A stretch of DNA of 64,000 nt, from NCBI RefSeq assembly GCF_003315205.1, contig NZ_QNRR01000002.1:156881-220880 (forward strand), written 5' to 3'. A model generated the notes under the pieces. It saw nothing but the letters and a program-made list of their open reading frames with translations, was not told the origin of the DNA and made no database searches. Shown here piece by piece: positions 17,160 through 26,158 of this stretch (position 1 is the stretch's first letter; each line of letters begins with the position of its first letter). A program made the translations under genes and the position numbers. The DNA is from Roseimicrobium gellanilyticum. Lineage in GTDB: Bacteria; Verrucomicrobiota; Verrucomicrobiia; Verrucomicrobiales; Verrucomicrobiaceae.

Positions 17160-17819
17160 TCACACCACATCCTGAAGCCCCAGCTTCTCAATGATCGCCT
17201 GTGGCACGCCGGGATAGGGTCCGCCGATGGTCACATTGCCGACGTAGCCCAGATGCTTCCACGTGGAGCTGTGCGTGTAGTATCCCCCCAGACAGAGCTG
17301 GCGGAAGCGTGCAAAGAACGCCGCGCCGACCTTGTGTTCTGGCTTGGCCTTCGCGGGATCGCAGATGTCATCCACAATCGCGATGCGCTCGGCATTCCCG
17401 AGTTCATCGAAGCGCTTCTCATGCCGGCGGAAGGATTCCGTGTTCAGCCAGCCCAGGCCGCCGCGCACCACTTCGCAGTCATCGCGGTTGTCGCCGTACG
17501 GTGCGCTGCACCATTCATTGATGAATTCCGGCACGCCGACCTCGCTGGCCGCGGGACCATTGTCATCTTTGGGCAGAATGATGTCCGCGAGCACACCGAT
17601 GATCTTCAACTCATCTGGTGAGAGCTGTTTGTCCCACGGGAACACCGGCTTTGCATAGTCCGGATCATACAAAGGACTGCGCACCGCCGAGGCTCCAGGC
17701 GTGGGCTCGGTTTCATTGGGTGCCGCGATGGCAGGCGCCGCAGCACCCGCAGCGGCGGTGCCTGCAAGCCATTTGAGTGCAGCGCGACGGGAGAGATTCG
17801 TGGGTTCAGTGGGCTTCAT
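17160..17819 (-). CDS. Tat-exported gluconate 2-dehydrogenase subunit 3-like protein
   Basis: A 219-residue protein with a twin-arginine signal (LSRRAALKWLAG, then an Ala-rich stretch to about residue 37) and the small-subunit fold seen beside GMC dehydrogenases (ILPKDDNGPAASEVGVPEFI is characteristic). It is probably the exported partner that helps fold, export or stabilise the GMC subunit encoded just upstream, 38 bases away. No cytochrome subunit follows. The start at 17819 opens the Tat signal; longer starts would bury it. Confidence 0.85.
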   Translation of the reverse strand: MKPTEPTNLSRRAALKWLAGTAAAGAAAPAIAAPNETEPTPGASAVRSPLYDPDYAKPVFPWDKQLSPDELKIIGVLADIILPKDDNGPAASEVGVPEFINEWCSAPYGDNRDDCEVVRGGLGWLNTESFRRHEKRFDELGNAERIAIVDDICDPAKAKPEHKVGAAFFARFRQLCLGGYYTHSSTWKHLGYVGNVTIGGPYPGVPQAIIEKLGLQDVV

Positions 17820-17857
17820 GACCGGGAAGTGCTTGGTCTGCGTGTGTGGTAAGCTTG

Positions 17858-19651
17858 TTAGATGTTGCCTTGCTTCATCTCTTCCATCATCCACTCGCAA
17901 CTGCGCCACGCGAGCGCGAGGATGGTGAGCGTTGGATTCTTGTCAGGGTTGCTGGGAAGCACCGCGCCATCCATGAGGAAGAGGTTCTTCACCTCCCAAG
18001 TCTGGCAGTATTGATTGGTGATGCTGTTCGTCGCCTTGTCTCCCATGCGGGCCGCGCCCACTTCGTGGATGATTTCACCGGGTTTCTTGATGGCATCCTT
18101 GCCACTCTGAGGTTTCGGCTTGCCGCCCATCTGCTCCAGCAGTTCCGCAAAGGTGTTCTGCATGTGCTCGGCCTGCTTGATCTCGTAGTCAGCCCACTTC
18201 CAGTGGAAGCGCAGCACCGGGATCCCCCATTGATCCACCACCTTCGGATCGAGCTCGCAATAGCAGTCCTTGTTGGGCACCATCTCGCCGCGGCCGGAGA
18301 AGCCGAAGCTCGCGCCGTAGTAGCGCCGCGCCTCTTCCTTGAGCTTGCTGCCGTAGGTGCCGGGCGATGTTTTGTCGAGGATACCAAAACTGCCCACGCC
18401 CGGCATGGAGCGTCCACCTCCCATCTCGATGTGGTAGCCGCGTGGAAAACCGAGCTTGCCATGCTCGCGCACCAACCACCATGGGGAGTACGTATGCAGA
18501 CCACCTGCACCGTCTTCATTGTAGGGCGGCAGGTCCTCCATGGCGGGAATGTGCGCACTGAGGTTTGCGCCCACGCTGTCCATGAGATTCTTGCCAAGCT
18601 GGCCGGATTGATTGCCGAGACCACCCTTGTCCTTGCCTTGGGAGTTCATCAGGATGCGAGCGGTCTCGCACGTGCCGCCGGCGATGATGACCACCCGCGC
18701 CTTTGCCACCCGATCACTGCGAGTTGGCTTGTCGATGTAGTGCACGCCGGTGGCCTTGCCGTCCTTGCCTACCATCACCTCGCGCACCATCGCATCCGTG
18801 ATGACATCGAGATTGCCTGTCGTGAGGGCCGGCGGGATGAGCACGGTGGTGCTCTGGAAGTTCGCGCGGATGGAGCAGCCGCGGATGCAATTCGTGGCCC
18901 AGAAGCACGGAGCACGGAGGCTCATGTCCGTCGCCATGATCTGCTGCGCTTTCGAATTGTTCGGGAAGAGTTCCTTCGCGAGGCGTGGACCATCAAGCGC
19001 CTGGGAGAGCACGGCGCGATGGGCAGCCACAATGGGCACACCGACTTTCTTTCCGGCCTTCTTCGCGAGCAGCTCACCCACACGCGGCTTTGGCGGTGGC
19101 AGCAGCACGCCCGGGGAGGAATTTGGCGCGTTCTCGATGCCATCGTTCTCGCCGTACACGCCGATGAGCTTTTCCACCCGATCGTACCATGGGTGCATGT
19201 CATCATACGTCATGGGCCAGTCCACTCCGAGACCATCTGTGGAAGCACACTTGAAGTCACGGGGTCCGAAGCGCAGGCTGATACGGCCCCAGTGATTGGT
19301 GCGGCCACCGAGCATGCGGGCGCGCCACCACCAGAAGTCGCCCTCCGTGCCGGGCTTGTTCGTGTAGGGCTCGCCGGGCACCGTCCATCCACCATTCACG
19401 GTGGCATCGTAGTAGCCGAAGAATCGGTCCGGAGTCCTGTCACCCCGCAATGGTGCCATCTCCGGCGTGTTGAACATGGGCGTCTCCGTCGTGGGATCGT
19501 AGTTCCGTCCGGCCTCGATCATCAGCACTTTCATGCCATTGAGCGCCAGGATCAGCGCTGCCATGCCTCCTCCGGCTCCGGAACCTACGACAATGGCATC
19601 ATACTGGGGCTGGGTTTTGCGCTCGGTGAGGATGGGCATGGCGCGAAGCAT
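17858..19651 (-). CDS. GMC-family oxidoreductase (gluconate 2-dehydrogenase large-subunit type)
   Basis: Predicted FAD enzyme of about 597 residues oxidising an alcohol, sugar or sugar acid in the periplasm with the subunit encoded downstream. The FAD loop is VVGSGAGGGMAA (21-32), followed by VLMIEAGRNYDP. Later motifs include IIAGGTCETARILMNS and the C-terminal NLFLMDGAVLPSNPDKNPTL, typical of GMC dehydrogenases. It has no signal of its own, which fits export on the Tat signal of its partner. Start codons at 19651 and 19639 are both possible. A REP and an F element lie just upstream. Confidence 0.88.
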   Translation of the reverse strand: MLRAMPILTERKTQPQYDAIVVGSGAGGGMAALILALNGMKVLMIEAGRNYDPTTETPMFNTPEMAPLRGDRTPDRFFGYYDATVNGGWTVPGEPYTNKPGTEGDFWWWRARMLGGRTNHWGRISLRFGPRDFKCASTDGLGVDWPMTYDDMHPWYDRVEKLIGVYGENDGIENAPNSSPGVLLPPPKPRVGELLAKKAGKKVGVPIVAAHRAVLSQALDGPRLAKELFPNNSKAQQIMATDMSLRAPCFWATNCIRGCSIRANFQSTTVLIPPALTTGNLDVITDAMVREVMVGKDGKATGVHYIDKPTRSDRVAKARVVIIAGGTCETARILMNSQGKDKGGLGNQSGQLGKNLMDSVGANLSAHIPAMEDLPPYNEDGAGGLHTYSPWWLVREHGKLGFPRGYHIEMGGGRSMPGVGSFGILDKTSPGTYGSKLKEEARRYYGASFGFSGRGEMVPNKDCYCELDPKVVDQWGIPVLRFHWKWADYEIKQAEHMQNTFAELLEQMGGKPKPQSGKDAIKKPGEIIHEVGAARMGDKATNSITNQYCQTWEVKNLFLMDGAVLPSNPDKNPTLTILALAWRSCEWMMEEMKQGNI

Positions 19652-19698
19652 GATGAAGACTGTGCGCAACTGCAAGCCAGAACCGCAACTGGAAGCCA

Positions 19699-19724
19699 GC
19701 GTAGCTCGCAAGTCCCTTCGCGAG
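19699..19724. repeat. REP palindrome R7
   Basis: A single REP copy with one change (CTCGCAAG for CTCGCGAG), between the GMC gene start and element F1. Confidence 0.7.
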
Positions 19725-19750
19725 ACATGGAATTTTGGGCCGGCAGCGAA

Positions 19751-20152
19751 CTGAATGAGTAGCCGCAAAAAGACGCAAAGAGTTTGGTCAGGGGTGGTGG
19801 TGGATCGCCGATGGCTTCCGGTTAACCGCAAAGGGGCAAAGCAGCCAAGGACGCAGAGGATTGGTAAAGATATGGGCCTACGTGGAGTGGCACGTCTCGA
19901 CGCGAAGGAGGCAGAGAGGCGTAGGTTGACCTCCTAGCCAACCTTTGTGTTTTTTGCGTTTTTTTGCGGCTATCCCTTCAGTCGATGCTGAGGAAGTCGG
20001 GTCTCCTGACCGGACAGCGTCCGGCGGGTTTTCGTACCCGCCTCTAAGACTCACTCAATCCCCGCACACCACCTCGAATTGTTCCTTCCACTCACCACCT
20101 CCCACCTCCAAACCTTTTGCGTTCTCTGCGTTCTTTTGCGGCCACTCCTCAG
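19751..20152. repeat. F1: 402-bp intergenic element with long terminal inverted repeats
   Basis: The ends are inverted copies (CTGAATGAGTAGCCGCAAAA at the left; CTTTTGCG...GCGGCCACTCCTCAG at the right). The inside contains GGTTAACCGCAAAGG, a second GCGGCTATCCC block and the H hairpin (19992-20042). It matches F2 (32569-32974) in reverse orientation. It fills most of the gap between the GMC gene and the yraN stop. I see no open reading frame that would encode a transposase. Confidence 0.85.
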
Positions 20153-20159
20153 TACCGTA

Positions 20160-20633
20160 CTACCCCTTCAGCGCCCCTTCCAAGATAGAAATTTCCGGTC
20201 GTTCGCCTTCGCGCAAAACCACCTCCACAATGTCGCAGCGTCTTGGGATGTTCTGGGAGCCCTGAAGCATGCGCAGCCAGCCCTGCATGCCGCGCAGGAT
20301 GAGTGCTTCCTTCGCCTTGTTCACGGCCTCAGCAGGGCGGCCACGTGCAGTGGAGGTGCGTGTCTTCACTTCCACAAAGGTGAGCATGCTCCCGTGGCGT
20401 GCGACGATATCGACCTCACCGCCGCCGCCCGCACGGAAGTTCCGGTAGAGCACCTTGCGGCCGTGTCTCCGCAGCCATTGCGCCGCGAGATGTTCGCCCC
20501 AGTTGCCGAGCGTGGCGTTGTCGAGTCGCGTGCCATCCGCCTTGGTGAGGCGCATGCGCGTGCTCAGGCCTGGACGGGAGAAATAGTCTCGAAGGCCAGT
20601 CCGCCATTTCGCAAAAGACTGCATCGCCTTCAT
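20160..20633 (-). CDS. yraN: YraN family protein (UPF0102, nuclease-like fold)
   Basis: A 157-residue protein with the family motif: GEHLAAQWLRRHGRKVLYRN, then GGEVDIVARHGSMLTFVEVK, which resembles the (D/E)-(E/Q)xK core of restriction-like nucleases. The function is unproven. It is the last gene of an operon after rnhB (8-base spacing), the pairing seen in many bacteria. Element F1 starts 8 bases after its stop. The N-terminus to about residue 38 is longer than usual, and an in-frame ATG at 20624 could be the true start. Confidence 0.88.
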   Translation of the reverse strand: MKAMQSFAKWRTGLRDYFSRPGLSTRMRLTKADGTRLDNATLGNWGEHLAAQWLRRHGRKVLYRNFRAGGGGEVDIVARHGSMLTFVEVKTRTSTARGRPAEAVNKAKEALILRGMQGWLRMLQGSQNIPRRCDIVEVVLREGERPEISILEGALKG

Positions 20634-20641
20634 GACTGCTG

Positions 20642-21373
20642 CTACTCCCCGGTCACGTCCTCAAATGTCAATGGCAGGGACATCTGCGCCACGGGTGCGA
20701 AGGACTTCCGGTGAAGCGGGCACGGACCGTGATTGCGCAACGCCCTCAGATGCTCCGGTGTGCCGTACCCCTTGTGCCGTTCGAAGCCATACTGCGGATA
20801 CACTTGGGCGACCTCCATCATGTGCCGATCACGCAGGACCTTCGCGATGATGCTCGCTGCCGCGATGGACAGGCTGATGGCATCTCCCTCTACGATTGAC
20901 TGGCCGGGGTAGGGGAAATTCGGCACAGGTGAGCCATCGATGAGCACCGCGTGTGGCCGCGTGGAGAGACCTTGGGTCGCACGGCGCATGCCCAGATGCG
21001 TGGCCTGCAGGATATTGATGCGGTCAATCTCCTCCACTTCGATCAGCACGTGGCACCATACGAGACCCTGGCATTTCATCAGGTCCGCGAAAATGGACTC
21101 GCGCGTTTCGTGATTGAGTTGCTTGGAGTCGTTGAGCTTCTTGTGCTTGAAACCCTCCGGCAGAATCACCGCAGCCACACTTACAGGTCCGGCGAGCGGT
21201 CCACGGCCGGCCTCATCCACTCCAGCCACCAGTGCATGACCTCGCTCCATCCAGGAGCGTTCGTAGGCAAGTGTGGGCTTTTTGCCCGGGCGCGTAGGCA
21301 GCGGGCGGGATTTCTTCACCACCACATCCACCTTCACGGGACCTTCTGCTGCACTTTGCACTTCGAGCTTCAT
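20642..21373 (-). CDS. rnhB: Ribonuclease HII
   Basis: Cleaves RNA in RNA-DNA hybrids and single ribonucleotides in DNA. Of 243 residues, the catalytic start AGVDEAGRGPLAGPV supplies the first acidic pair, followed by LNDSKQL and the later IDGSPV and SIIAKVLRDRHM motifs. An N-terminal extension of about 45 residues, Lys/Arg-rich, precedes the core; related proteins often lack it. The start overlaps the preceding gene by four bases (ATGA), showing translational coupling. Confidence 0.93.
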   Translation of the reverse strand: MKLEVQSAAEGPVKVDVVVKKSRPLPTRPGKKPTLAYERSWMERGHALVAGVDEAGRGPLAGPVSVAAVILPEGFKHKKLNDSKQLNHETRESIFADLMKCQGLVWCHVLIEVEEIDRINILQATHLGMRRATQGLSTRPHAVLIDGSPVPNFPYPGQSIVEGDAISLSIAAASIIAKVLRDRHMMEVAQVYPQYGFERHKGYGTPEHLRALRNHGPCPLHRKSFAPVAQMSLPLTFEDVTGE

Positions 21374-22380
21374 GGTGCGGTGCGGGGCTTGGCCACGAGA
21401 AAGATCGGCGAACGCTCAGCGTCGAATGTGGGCGAGTCGAAGTCCATGGTGGTGTTGAATGCCGTGAAGTGGTGGGTCTGGCCCGCCAGACGCAGGGAAT
21501 ATTGCAGCGCGCGCCCGCCGTCAAGCATCGTGGCATGCTGGACGTTGAGCTTTTGCGCCAGCGAGGCCACTTCGGTCACGTTCATGGCACCGCCGTCGCC
21601 GGAGACGATGAAGACGAGGGTGCCATCCCTCCGCATGCCCGCGAGGGAGCGGTAGGTGATCTTGTTTCCGTCAAAGTGCTTGGTCGGCGCGAGGTCCACG
21701 TAGCTGAAGACGGTGTGATTCTTCATGACGGAGGGATAACCCTGTGAGGCCTCCTCCAGCGTGCCGGGCGTTTCTTCGAAGAGGGACTTCGGACCAAAGT
21801 AGGGCTTGCCTGACTTCACAAAGAAGTAGCCGGTCCACGCGGGAAAGGTGCGGTTCACCTCGCGACCCTCATGGACTACGAGACCGAGTGGCTTGCCGTT
21901 CGGCTCCCGGAAATTTGCCGTGATCGCGAAGGTGGCGTCCTCGGTCTCAAGCTGTTCCTTTGCTGTGGTGAGCGCGAACTTGTCTTTGAAGCTGGTGGCG
22001 AAGGTGTAGTGCTGCGGTGAAAGCTCGATGACGGAGACCTTCGCGCTGAGAAAGGCCTGTGCCAGATTCTGCGTGGAAGTCTCCGCTTGTCTGCGCACGG
22101 TGAGTGACTTCCACACGGCACCGGGGGTCTCGACGCGCTTGGTGAGTGCGCGATCCAGCTCCGCGATGGAAAGCTCCGTCACCGGCTTCCAGTCACCGGC
22201 ATGCGTCTTCACCTCCAGCGGCTTCGTGGAGGCGCGGAAGGCCAGGAACGTGGCATTGCTCTGGAGGTTGAACACATGATCCAGCACCAGCACCACCAGC
22301 GCGGTGGCCAGCAACAACAAGACCAATGGCTTCAGAAGCCAGGCAAACGATCTCCTCCGCTTGGGCGCCACCTCTCTCAC
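21370..22380 (-). CDS. Membrane-anchored phosphodiester glycosidase (NAGPA-like) domain protein
   Basis: 336 residues: basic N-terminus, one membrane helix (about 14-33), then a secreted domain of the phosphodiester glycosidase family. Typical blocks are GMRRDGTLVFIVSGDGG, LAQKLNVQHATMLDGG and the ending SPIFLVAKP. Relatives remove GlcNAc from phosphodiesters or act on cell-wall glycans. It lies between helicase and rnhB with four-base overlaps at both ends, an odd position for an envelope enzyme. Confidence 0.8.
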   Translation of the reverse strand: MREVAPKRRRSFAWLLKPLVLLLLATALVVLVLDHVFNLQSNATFLAFRASTKPLEVKTHAGDWKPVTELSIAELDRALTKRVETPGAVWKSLTVRRQAETSTQNLAQAFLSAKVSVIELSPQHYTFATSFKDKFALTTAKEQLETEDATFAITANFREPNGKPLGLVVHEGREVNRTFPAWTGYFFVKSGKPYFGPKSLFEETPGTLEEASQGYPSVMKNHTVFSYVDLAPTKHFDGNKITYRSLAGMRRDGTLVFIVSGDGGAMNVTEVASLAQKLNVQHATMLDGGRALQYSLRLAGQTHHFTAFNTTMDFDSPTFDAERSPIFLVAKPRTAP

Positions 22381-24395
22381 GCGAACATGCTACGCACGTT
22401 CCACTTCTCCATCAAGTTCTGTGGAAGCTCCTGCAAAAATCTTGAGGGCCGCTGGAGCACCTCACCATCGCGCGCCTGGTAGTTGATCACCGGGTAGGTG
22501 AGGTACAGCTCATCCTTGGCGCGTGTGACTGTGACGTAGAAAAGACGTCGCTCTTCCTCAAGGCCCTCCTCACCACCCTCTTCGATGACGCGATTGTTGG
22601 GGAACATGCCCTCTGCCAGCCACACGGCGAAGACCGTATGCCACTCCAGGCCTTTCGCCTGGTGTGCGGTCGTGAGAGTCACCGCCTCGGTGTCGGGCGA
22701 CGCGGCTGGGCGCTCGTCCGTATCCACACCAGACACGAGTGCGAGCTGGCTGAGAAATTCCTGCACATCCGTGAAGCGCACACTGTAGTTGCTGAGCTGT
22801 TCGAGGTCCTGCTTGCGCTGGTCACTGTTCTTGAACTTCGCGCGCATGTAGTCCTCGTACACGCCTTCCATAATGCTGCGGATCATCGCGGGTGGTGGCA
22901 CAAGTTTGCCTTCCGCGTCGACCAGTTCGCTGAGTGTGTAGGCAGTCTGTTCCCACGTCTTCGTGGCTTTCTTGGGAACCTTGATGCCGAGCAGTGCCTT
23001 GGAGAATTCCTCATGCGTGAGCGTGCCCAGTGCCGAGCCGTTTTTCACCCAGTGCTCCCACATCTTTCCCGCGCTGGAGCTGCCGATGCCCGGCACAAGC
23101 CGCACCATGCGCATGAAGGAGACCTCATCGAGACGGTTGGCCGCGAACTTCATGAACGCCGCCACGTCCTTCACATGCGCCTGCTCGAAGAAGCGAAGCC
23201 CGCTGGTGATTTGGAACGGGATACCGCGATTCGTCAGCTCCATCTGGATTTCCAGGGAATGGAAGTGTGCGCGATAGATGATGGCGATCTCATCCAGCTC
23301 GATGCCTTCATCACGCAGTTCCAAAATGCGCTGAGCGACGAACGCTGCCTGGGCGCTGCCATTGTCCAGCGGTACCAGCGCCGGCAGCGTGCCCTTGCCT
23401 TCGCGGGAAGGTTGCAACGCCTTGCGGAACTGATCCTTGTTTCCCTCGATGGTGCGATTCGCCAGCGTGAGCACCTCAGGCACGCTGCGATAGTTCACCT
23501 CAATCTTGTGCACGCGCGCTTTTGGATAGCGCTTGGGAAATTCGAGGATGTTCTTCACATTCGCCCCGCGCCAGGAGTAGATGCTCTGCGCATCGTCTCC
23601 CACCACCATGAGGTTGCCCTGTTCACCGGAAAGCAAATCGATGAGCTCGCACTGCAGCAGATTCGTGTCCTGATACTCATCCACCAGGATGAATTGAAAC
23701 GTGCGACGGTAGCGCTCCAGCAGATCGGGATTCTCCTTCATCAGGCGCACGGCCATGGTGAGGAGGTCATCGAAGTCCACGTTGTTCGTCTCGAGCTTCT
23801 TCTCGGTGTAGAGCTCACGCACTTTGAGAATGCCATCCACCACAGGCTCGAAGTAGGGATACCGCGTACTGAGAATCTCCCGCACGGATTTGCCCGTATT
23901 GTCCGCCAAAGAGAAGATTTCGCCCAGCACCTCCGGCTTGGGGAACCGGTAGGTGGTGGTGTCGATGTTCCCATTGCTCACCACGGTGTCCATGAGGTCC
24001 TTCTGGTCCTCGCGATCCATGATGGAGAATCCCTGCTTCAATCCCAAGCGGTCGGCATGTTTGCGGAGCAGGCGGTTGCCGATGGAGTGGAACGTGCCGC
24101 CCCAAAGGCGGTTCGTCTCCACGGGCACCAGACCTTGGACGCGCTCCAGCATCTCGCGCGCTGCCTTGTTCGTGAAGGTCAGCAGGAGGATGTTTTCGGG
24201 CGGAATGCCATTGTCCAGCAGGTAGGCAACCCGGTAGGTCAGCGTGCGCGTCTTGCCGCTGCCCGCACCTGCGATGACCAGCGCCTGTCCGGGGGGGGAA
24301 GTGACCGCGGCAAACTGCTGATCATTGAGCTCCGCCCGGTAGTTGATCCGGTGCGCGGCAGTCGGGGCGGTGTGGAGCGTGTAATCGCGGGACAT
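22377..24395 (-). CDS. UvrD/PcrA/Rep-type ATP-dependent DNA helicase
   Basis: A superfamily 1 3'-5' helicase of 672 residues acting in repair or replication restart. The motifs run in order: LNDQQFAAV (Q motif), Walker A AGAGSGKT (42-49), LLTFTNKAARE (Ia), VDEYQDTN (II), VVGDDAQSIYSWRGA (III), VNYRSVPEVL (IV), LTTAHQAKGLEW (V) and FYVTVTRAKDELYL (VI). It is the first gene of the four-gene operon running down to yraN. I cannot decide between UvrD, PcrA and Rep, so no symbol is given. Confidence 0.93.
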   Translation of the reverse strand: MSRDYTLHTAPTAAHRINYRAELNDQQFAAVTSPPGQALVIAGAGSGKTRTLTYRVAYLLDNGIPPENILLLTFTNKAAREMLERVQGLVPVETNRLWGGTFHSIGNRLLRKHADRLGLKQGFSIMDREDQKDLMDTVVSNGNIDTTTYRFPKPEVLGEIFSLADNTGKSVREILSTRYPYFEPVVDGILKVRELYTEKKLETNNVDFDDLLTMAVRLMKENPDLLERYRRTFQFILVDEYQDTNLLQCELIDLLSGEQGNLMVVGDDAQSIYSWRGANVKNILEFPKRYPKARVHKIEVNYRSVPEVLTLANRTIEGNKDQFRKALQPSREGKGTLPALVPLDNGSAQAAFVAQRILELRDEGIELDEIAIIYRAHFHSLEIQMELTNRGIPFQITSGLRFFEQAHVKDVAAFMKFAANRLDEVSFMRMVRLVPGIGSSSAGKMWEHWVKNGSALGTLTHEEFSKALLGIKVPKKATKTWEQTAYTLSELVDAEGKLVPPPAMIRSIMEGVYEDYMRAKFKNSDQRKQDLEQLSNYSVRFTDVQEFLSQLALVSGVDTDERPAASPDTEAVTLTTAHQAKGLEWHTVFAVWLAEGMFPNNRVIEEGGEEGLEEERRLFYVTVTRAKDELYLTYPVINYQARDGEVLQRPSRFLQELPQNLMEKWNVRSMFA

Positions 24396-24463
24396 GTACT
24401 GAACGGTGACGGCTACACACGAACCACGGATGTGGCGCGGTGCAAGTGGTACGGTCTAGGACT

Positions 24464-24560
24464 CCTGATGAATTGGCCGCAAAAAGACGCAAAAGGCTCA
24501 AAAATGTGGATTGCGTGAGATAGTGGTGTCAGGGCCGATTGCGGTTAACCGCAAAAGGGA
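24464..24560. repeat. F3: short F-family remnant
   Basis: GCCGCAAAAAGACGCAAAAG at the left and GCGGTTAACCGCAAAAGGG at the right match the F element, with most of the inside missing. It lies between helicase start and the phosphodiesterase stop. Confidence 0.65.
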
Positions 24561-24583
24561 GGAGAGGCTCGGTGAGCTGCTTT

Positions 24584-26002
24584 CTACTCCGCTGCCTTCG
24601 TCTCCAAAACCTCCTGCAGCACGGGCCCATCGGCACTGGGCATTTTCAAACCCAGCAAGGCGGCGAGGGTAGGCGCTATGGAAGTGTTGGAGATGTCCCC
24701 GAGCCTGGCACCGGCCTGGATGCCTGCTCCCACAGCCACGAAGGTCGCCTGCATGGCGGGTTCATCTGGATTATAACCATGGGTGCCGCGCAGCCGTTCT
24801 TCCTTCGGCATCACCACGACATCTCCGCCGGCCACATCAAAGAAGGCGTATCCGGACTTTGCGGTGAGCACGAGATCAGGGACCCGGTCTGTGGTCGCGG
24901 GATCCCCAAGACCGTAAGGTGCGAACTGCTCGGGAGTGAGCACGGCGGAGATGCCTTCCACCTCCTTGAATTTCGCGATCAGCGACTCCGCGATGGAGGC
25001 GCGGTTTTCCTTGTCCCGGATGTAGATGAAGCTCGATCCTCCCTGGTCCACGGCGCGCACTTTGCTGTCCGTGGTGATCTTGCTGCCAATGGCGCGGAGC
25101 AGCTTCTCCTGACGCAAAAGCACGTTTGGAAGGATGGCTTGGCGCCAGGGATAAAATCCGTGATCCGAAACAACGATAAGGGTCGCCCGTCCCGGTAGCG
25201 TCGTTTTCAGAAACTCCCACATTTCACCGACACGCTCATCCGCCGCCTTGAGTGCTTCATATGCTTCGGGGGTGTTCGGGCCTTTGCCATGCTGCGTGTG
25301 ATCCAACTCCACGAGGTGCATGAGCAGGAGGTGCGGCTGGTGCTTGCTCAAGACGTGCTTCGCCATCTGCACAAACATGCCGTCACGCTCGCGGATGCGT
25401 TTGGTGGCCCACCATTCTTCCTGTTTTTCCCAGGGGATGCCTGCTTCGGAAAATTCTTTCAGCAGCGAGGGAGTGGCATGCTGTTCTACAAGCTTGATGT
25501 TGCCCACATCCGGCACGGTCCAGTCGAGTGTCTTCGCGCCGCGCGTGGCAGGCCAGATGAGCGCAGCGGTCTTCATCCCCGCTTCCTTCGCCACGTCATA
25601 GATGGTGGGGCTTTGCACGAGTTCCTCCTTGTTGTAGATCGGGTCGATCATGAAGGGCACGATCTCGCCGGTCGCACGATCAAGGACCTGATTGCCCAGC
25701 ACGCCATGTTTCCCTGGTTGCACGCCCGTGACCAGCGTGGTGTGATTGGGCCAGGTGACTGTGGGCAGGGAGGCCTTCATGCTTTGCGCACGCACGCCTT
25801 CCTTCATGAGCCCGCGCAGATGCGGGATCTCCGCCTTGGGATCGTCGAGATAGAAATTCGCCAGGCCATCGACGCTCAGCAGGACGACGATGGGATGGGT
25901 ATTTGTGGCCGCAGGAGCTTGCGCGAAAGTGGGGGATGCGCAGGGCATCGCGGCGCACACGGTAGCGAAGAGAAGGGAAAGGAAGAATCGAGTGCGTGGC
26001 AT
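24584..26002 (-). CDS. Secreted type I phosphodiesterase/nucleotide pyrophosphatase (alkaline phosphatase superfamily)
   Basis: A 472-residue exported metalloenzyme. The signal peptide ends near FAQAPA (26-31). Metal ligand Asp45 is in LLSVDGL, and the probable nucleophile Thr83 is in the PTVTWPNHTTLVTG block, matching NPP enzymes. Later metal sites are HLVELDHTQH and VVSDHGFYPW. It probably hydrolyses nucleotide or other phosphodiesters in the periplasm. The start at 26002 begins the signal peptide. A REP doublet lies upstream. Confidence 0.88.
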   Translation of the reverse strand: MPRTRFFLSLLFATVCAAMPCASPTFAQAPAATNTHPIVVLLSVDGLANFYLDDPKAEIPHLRGLMKEGVRAQSMKASLPTVTWPNHTTLVTGVQPGKHGVLGNQVLDRATGEIVPFMIDPIYNKEELVQSPTIYDVAKEAGMKTAALIWPATRGAKTLDWTVPDVGNIKLVEQHATPSLLKEFSEAGIPWEKQEEWWATKRIRERDGMFVQMAKHVLSKHQPHLLLMHLVELDHTQHGKGPNTPEAYEALKAADERVGEMWEFLKTTLPGRATLIVVSDHGFYPWRQAILPNVLLRQEKLLRAIGSKITTDSKVRAVDQGGSSFIYIRDKENRASIAESLIAKFKEVEGISAVLTPEQFAPYGLGDPATTDRVPDLVLTAKSGYAFFDVAGGDVVVMPKEERLRGTHGYNPDEPAMQATFVAVGAGIQAGARLGDISNTSIAPTLAALLGLKMPSADGPVLQEVLETKAAE

Positions 26003-26060
26003 TGGGGAATCTCGGGAGAGAGTGACCCATACCACAAGATTCGGAAAAGGGAACGCAACC

Positions 26061-26151
26061 CAACGTAGCTCGCGAGTCCCTTCGCGAGGTATTTGTCACC
26101 AAGTGAGTTTGCCACCTTCCTGATCTCGCGAAGGGACTCGCGAGCTACGTT
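26061..26151. repeat. Inverted REP pair R8/R9
   Basis: R8 (26061-26088) and R9 (26125-26151) are complete copies in opposite orientation, 36 bases apart. This doublet sits between two minus-strand genes, and R9 ends 8 bases before the stop of the next gene. Confidence 0.85.
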
Positions 26152-26158
26152 AGAATCC

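Noticed and set aside
17846-19762. Long open frame antisense to the GMC oxidoreductase
   Set aside because: The minus strand carries clear GMC motifs; this frame has none.
19751-20152. F1 as an insertion sequence with its own transposase
   Set aside because: No frame inside encodes anything resembling a transposase, so it is listed only as a non-autonomous repeat.
22638-24518. Long open frame of 626 codons antisense to the helicase gene
   Set aside because: It lies wholly opposite helicase motifs and shows the biased composition of a shadow frame, with no domain of its own.
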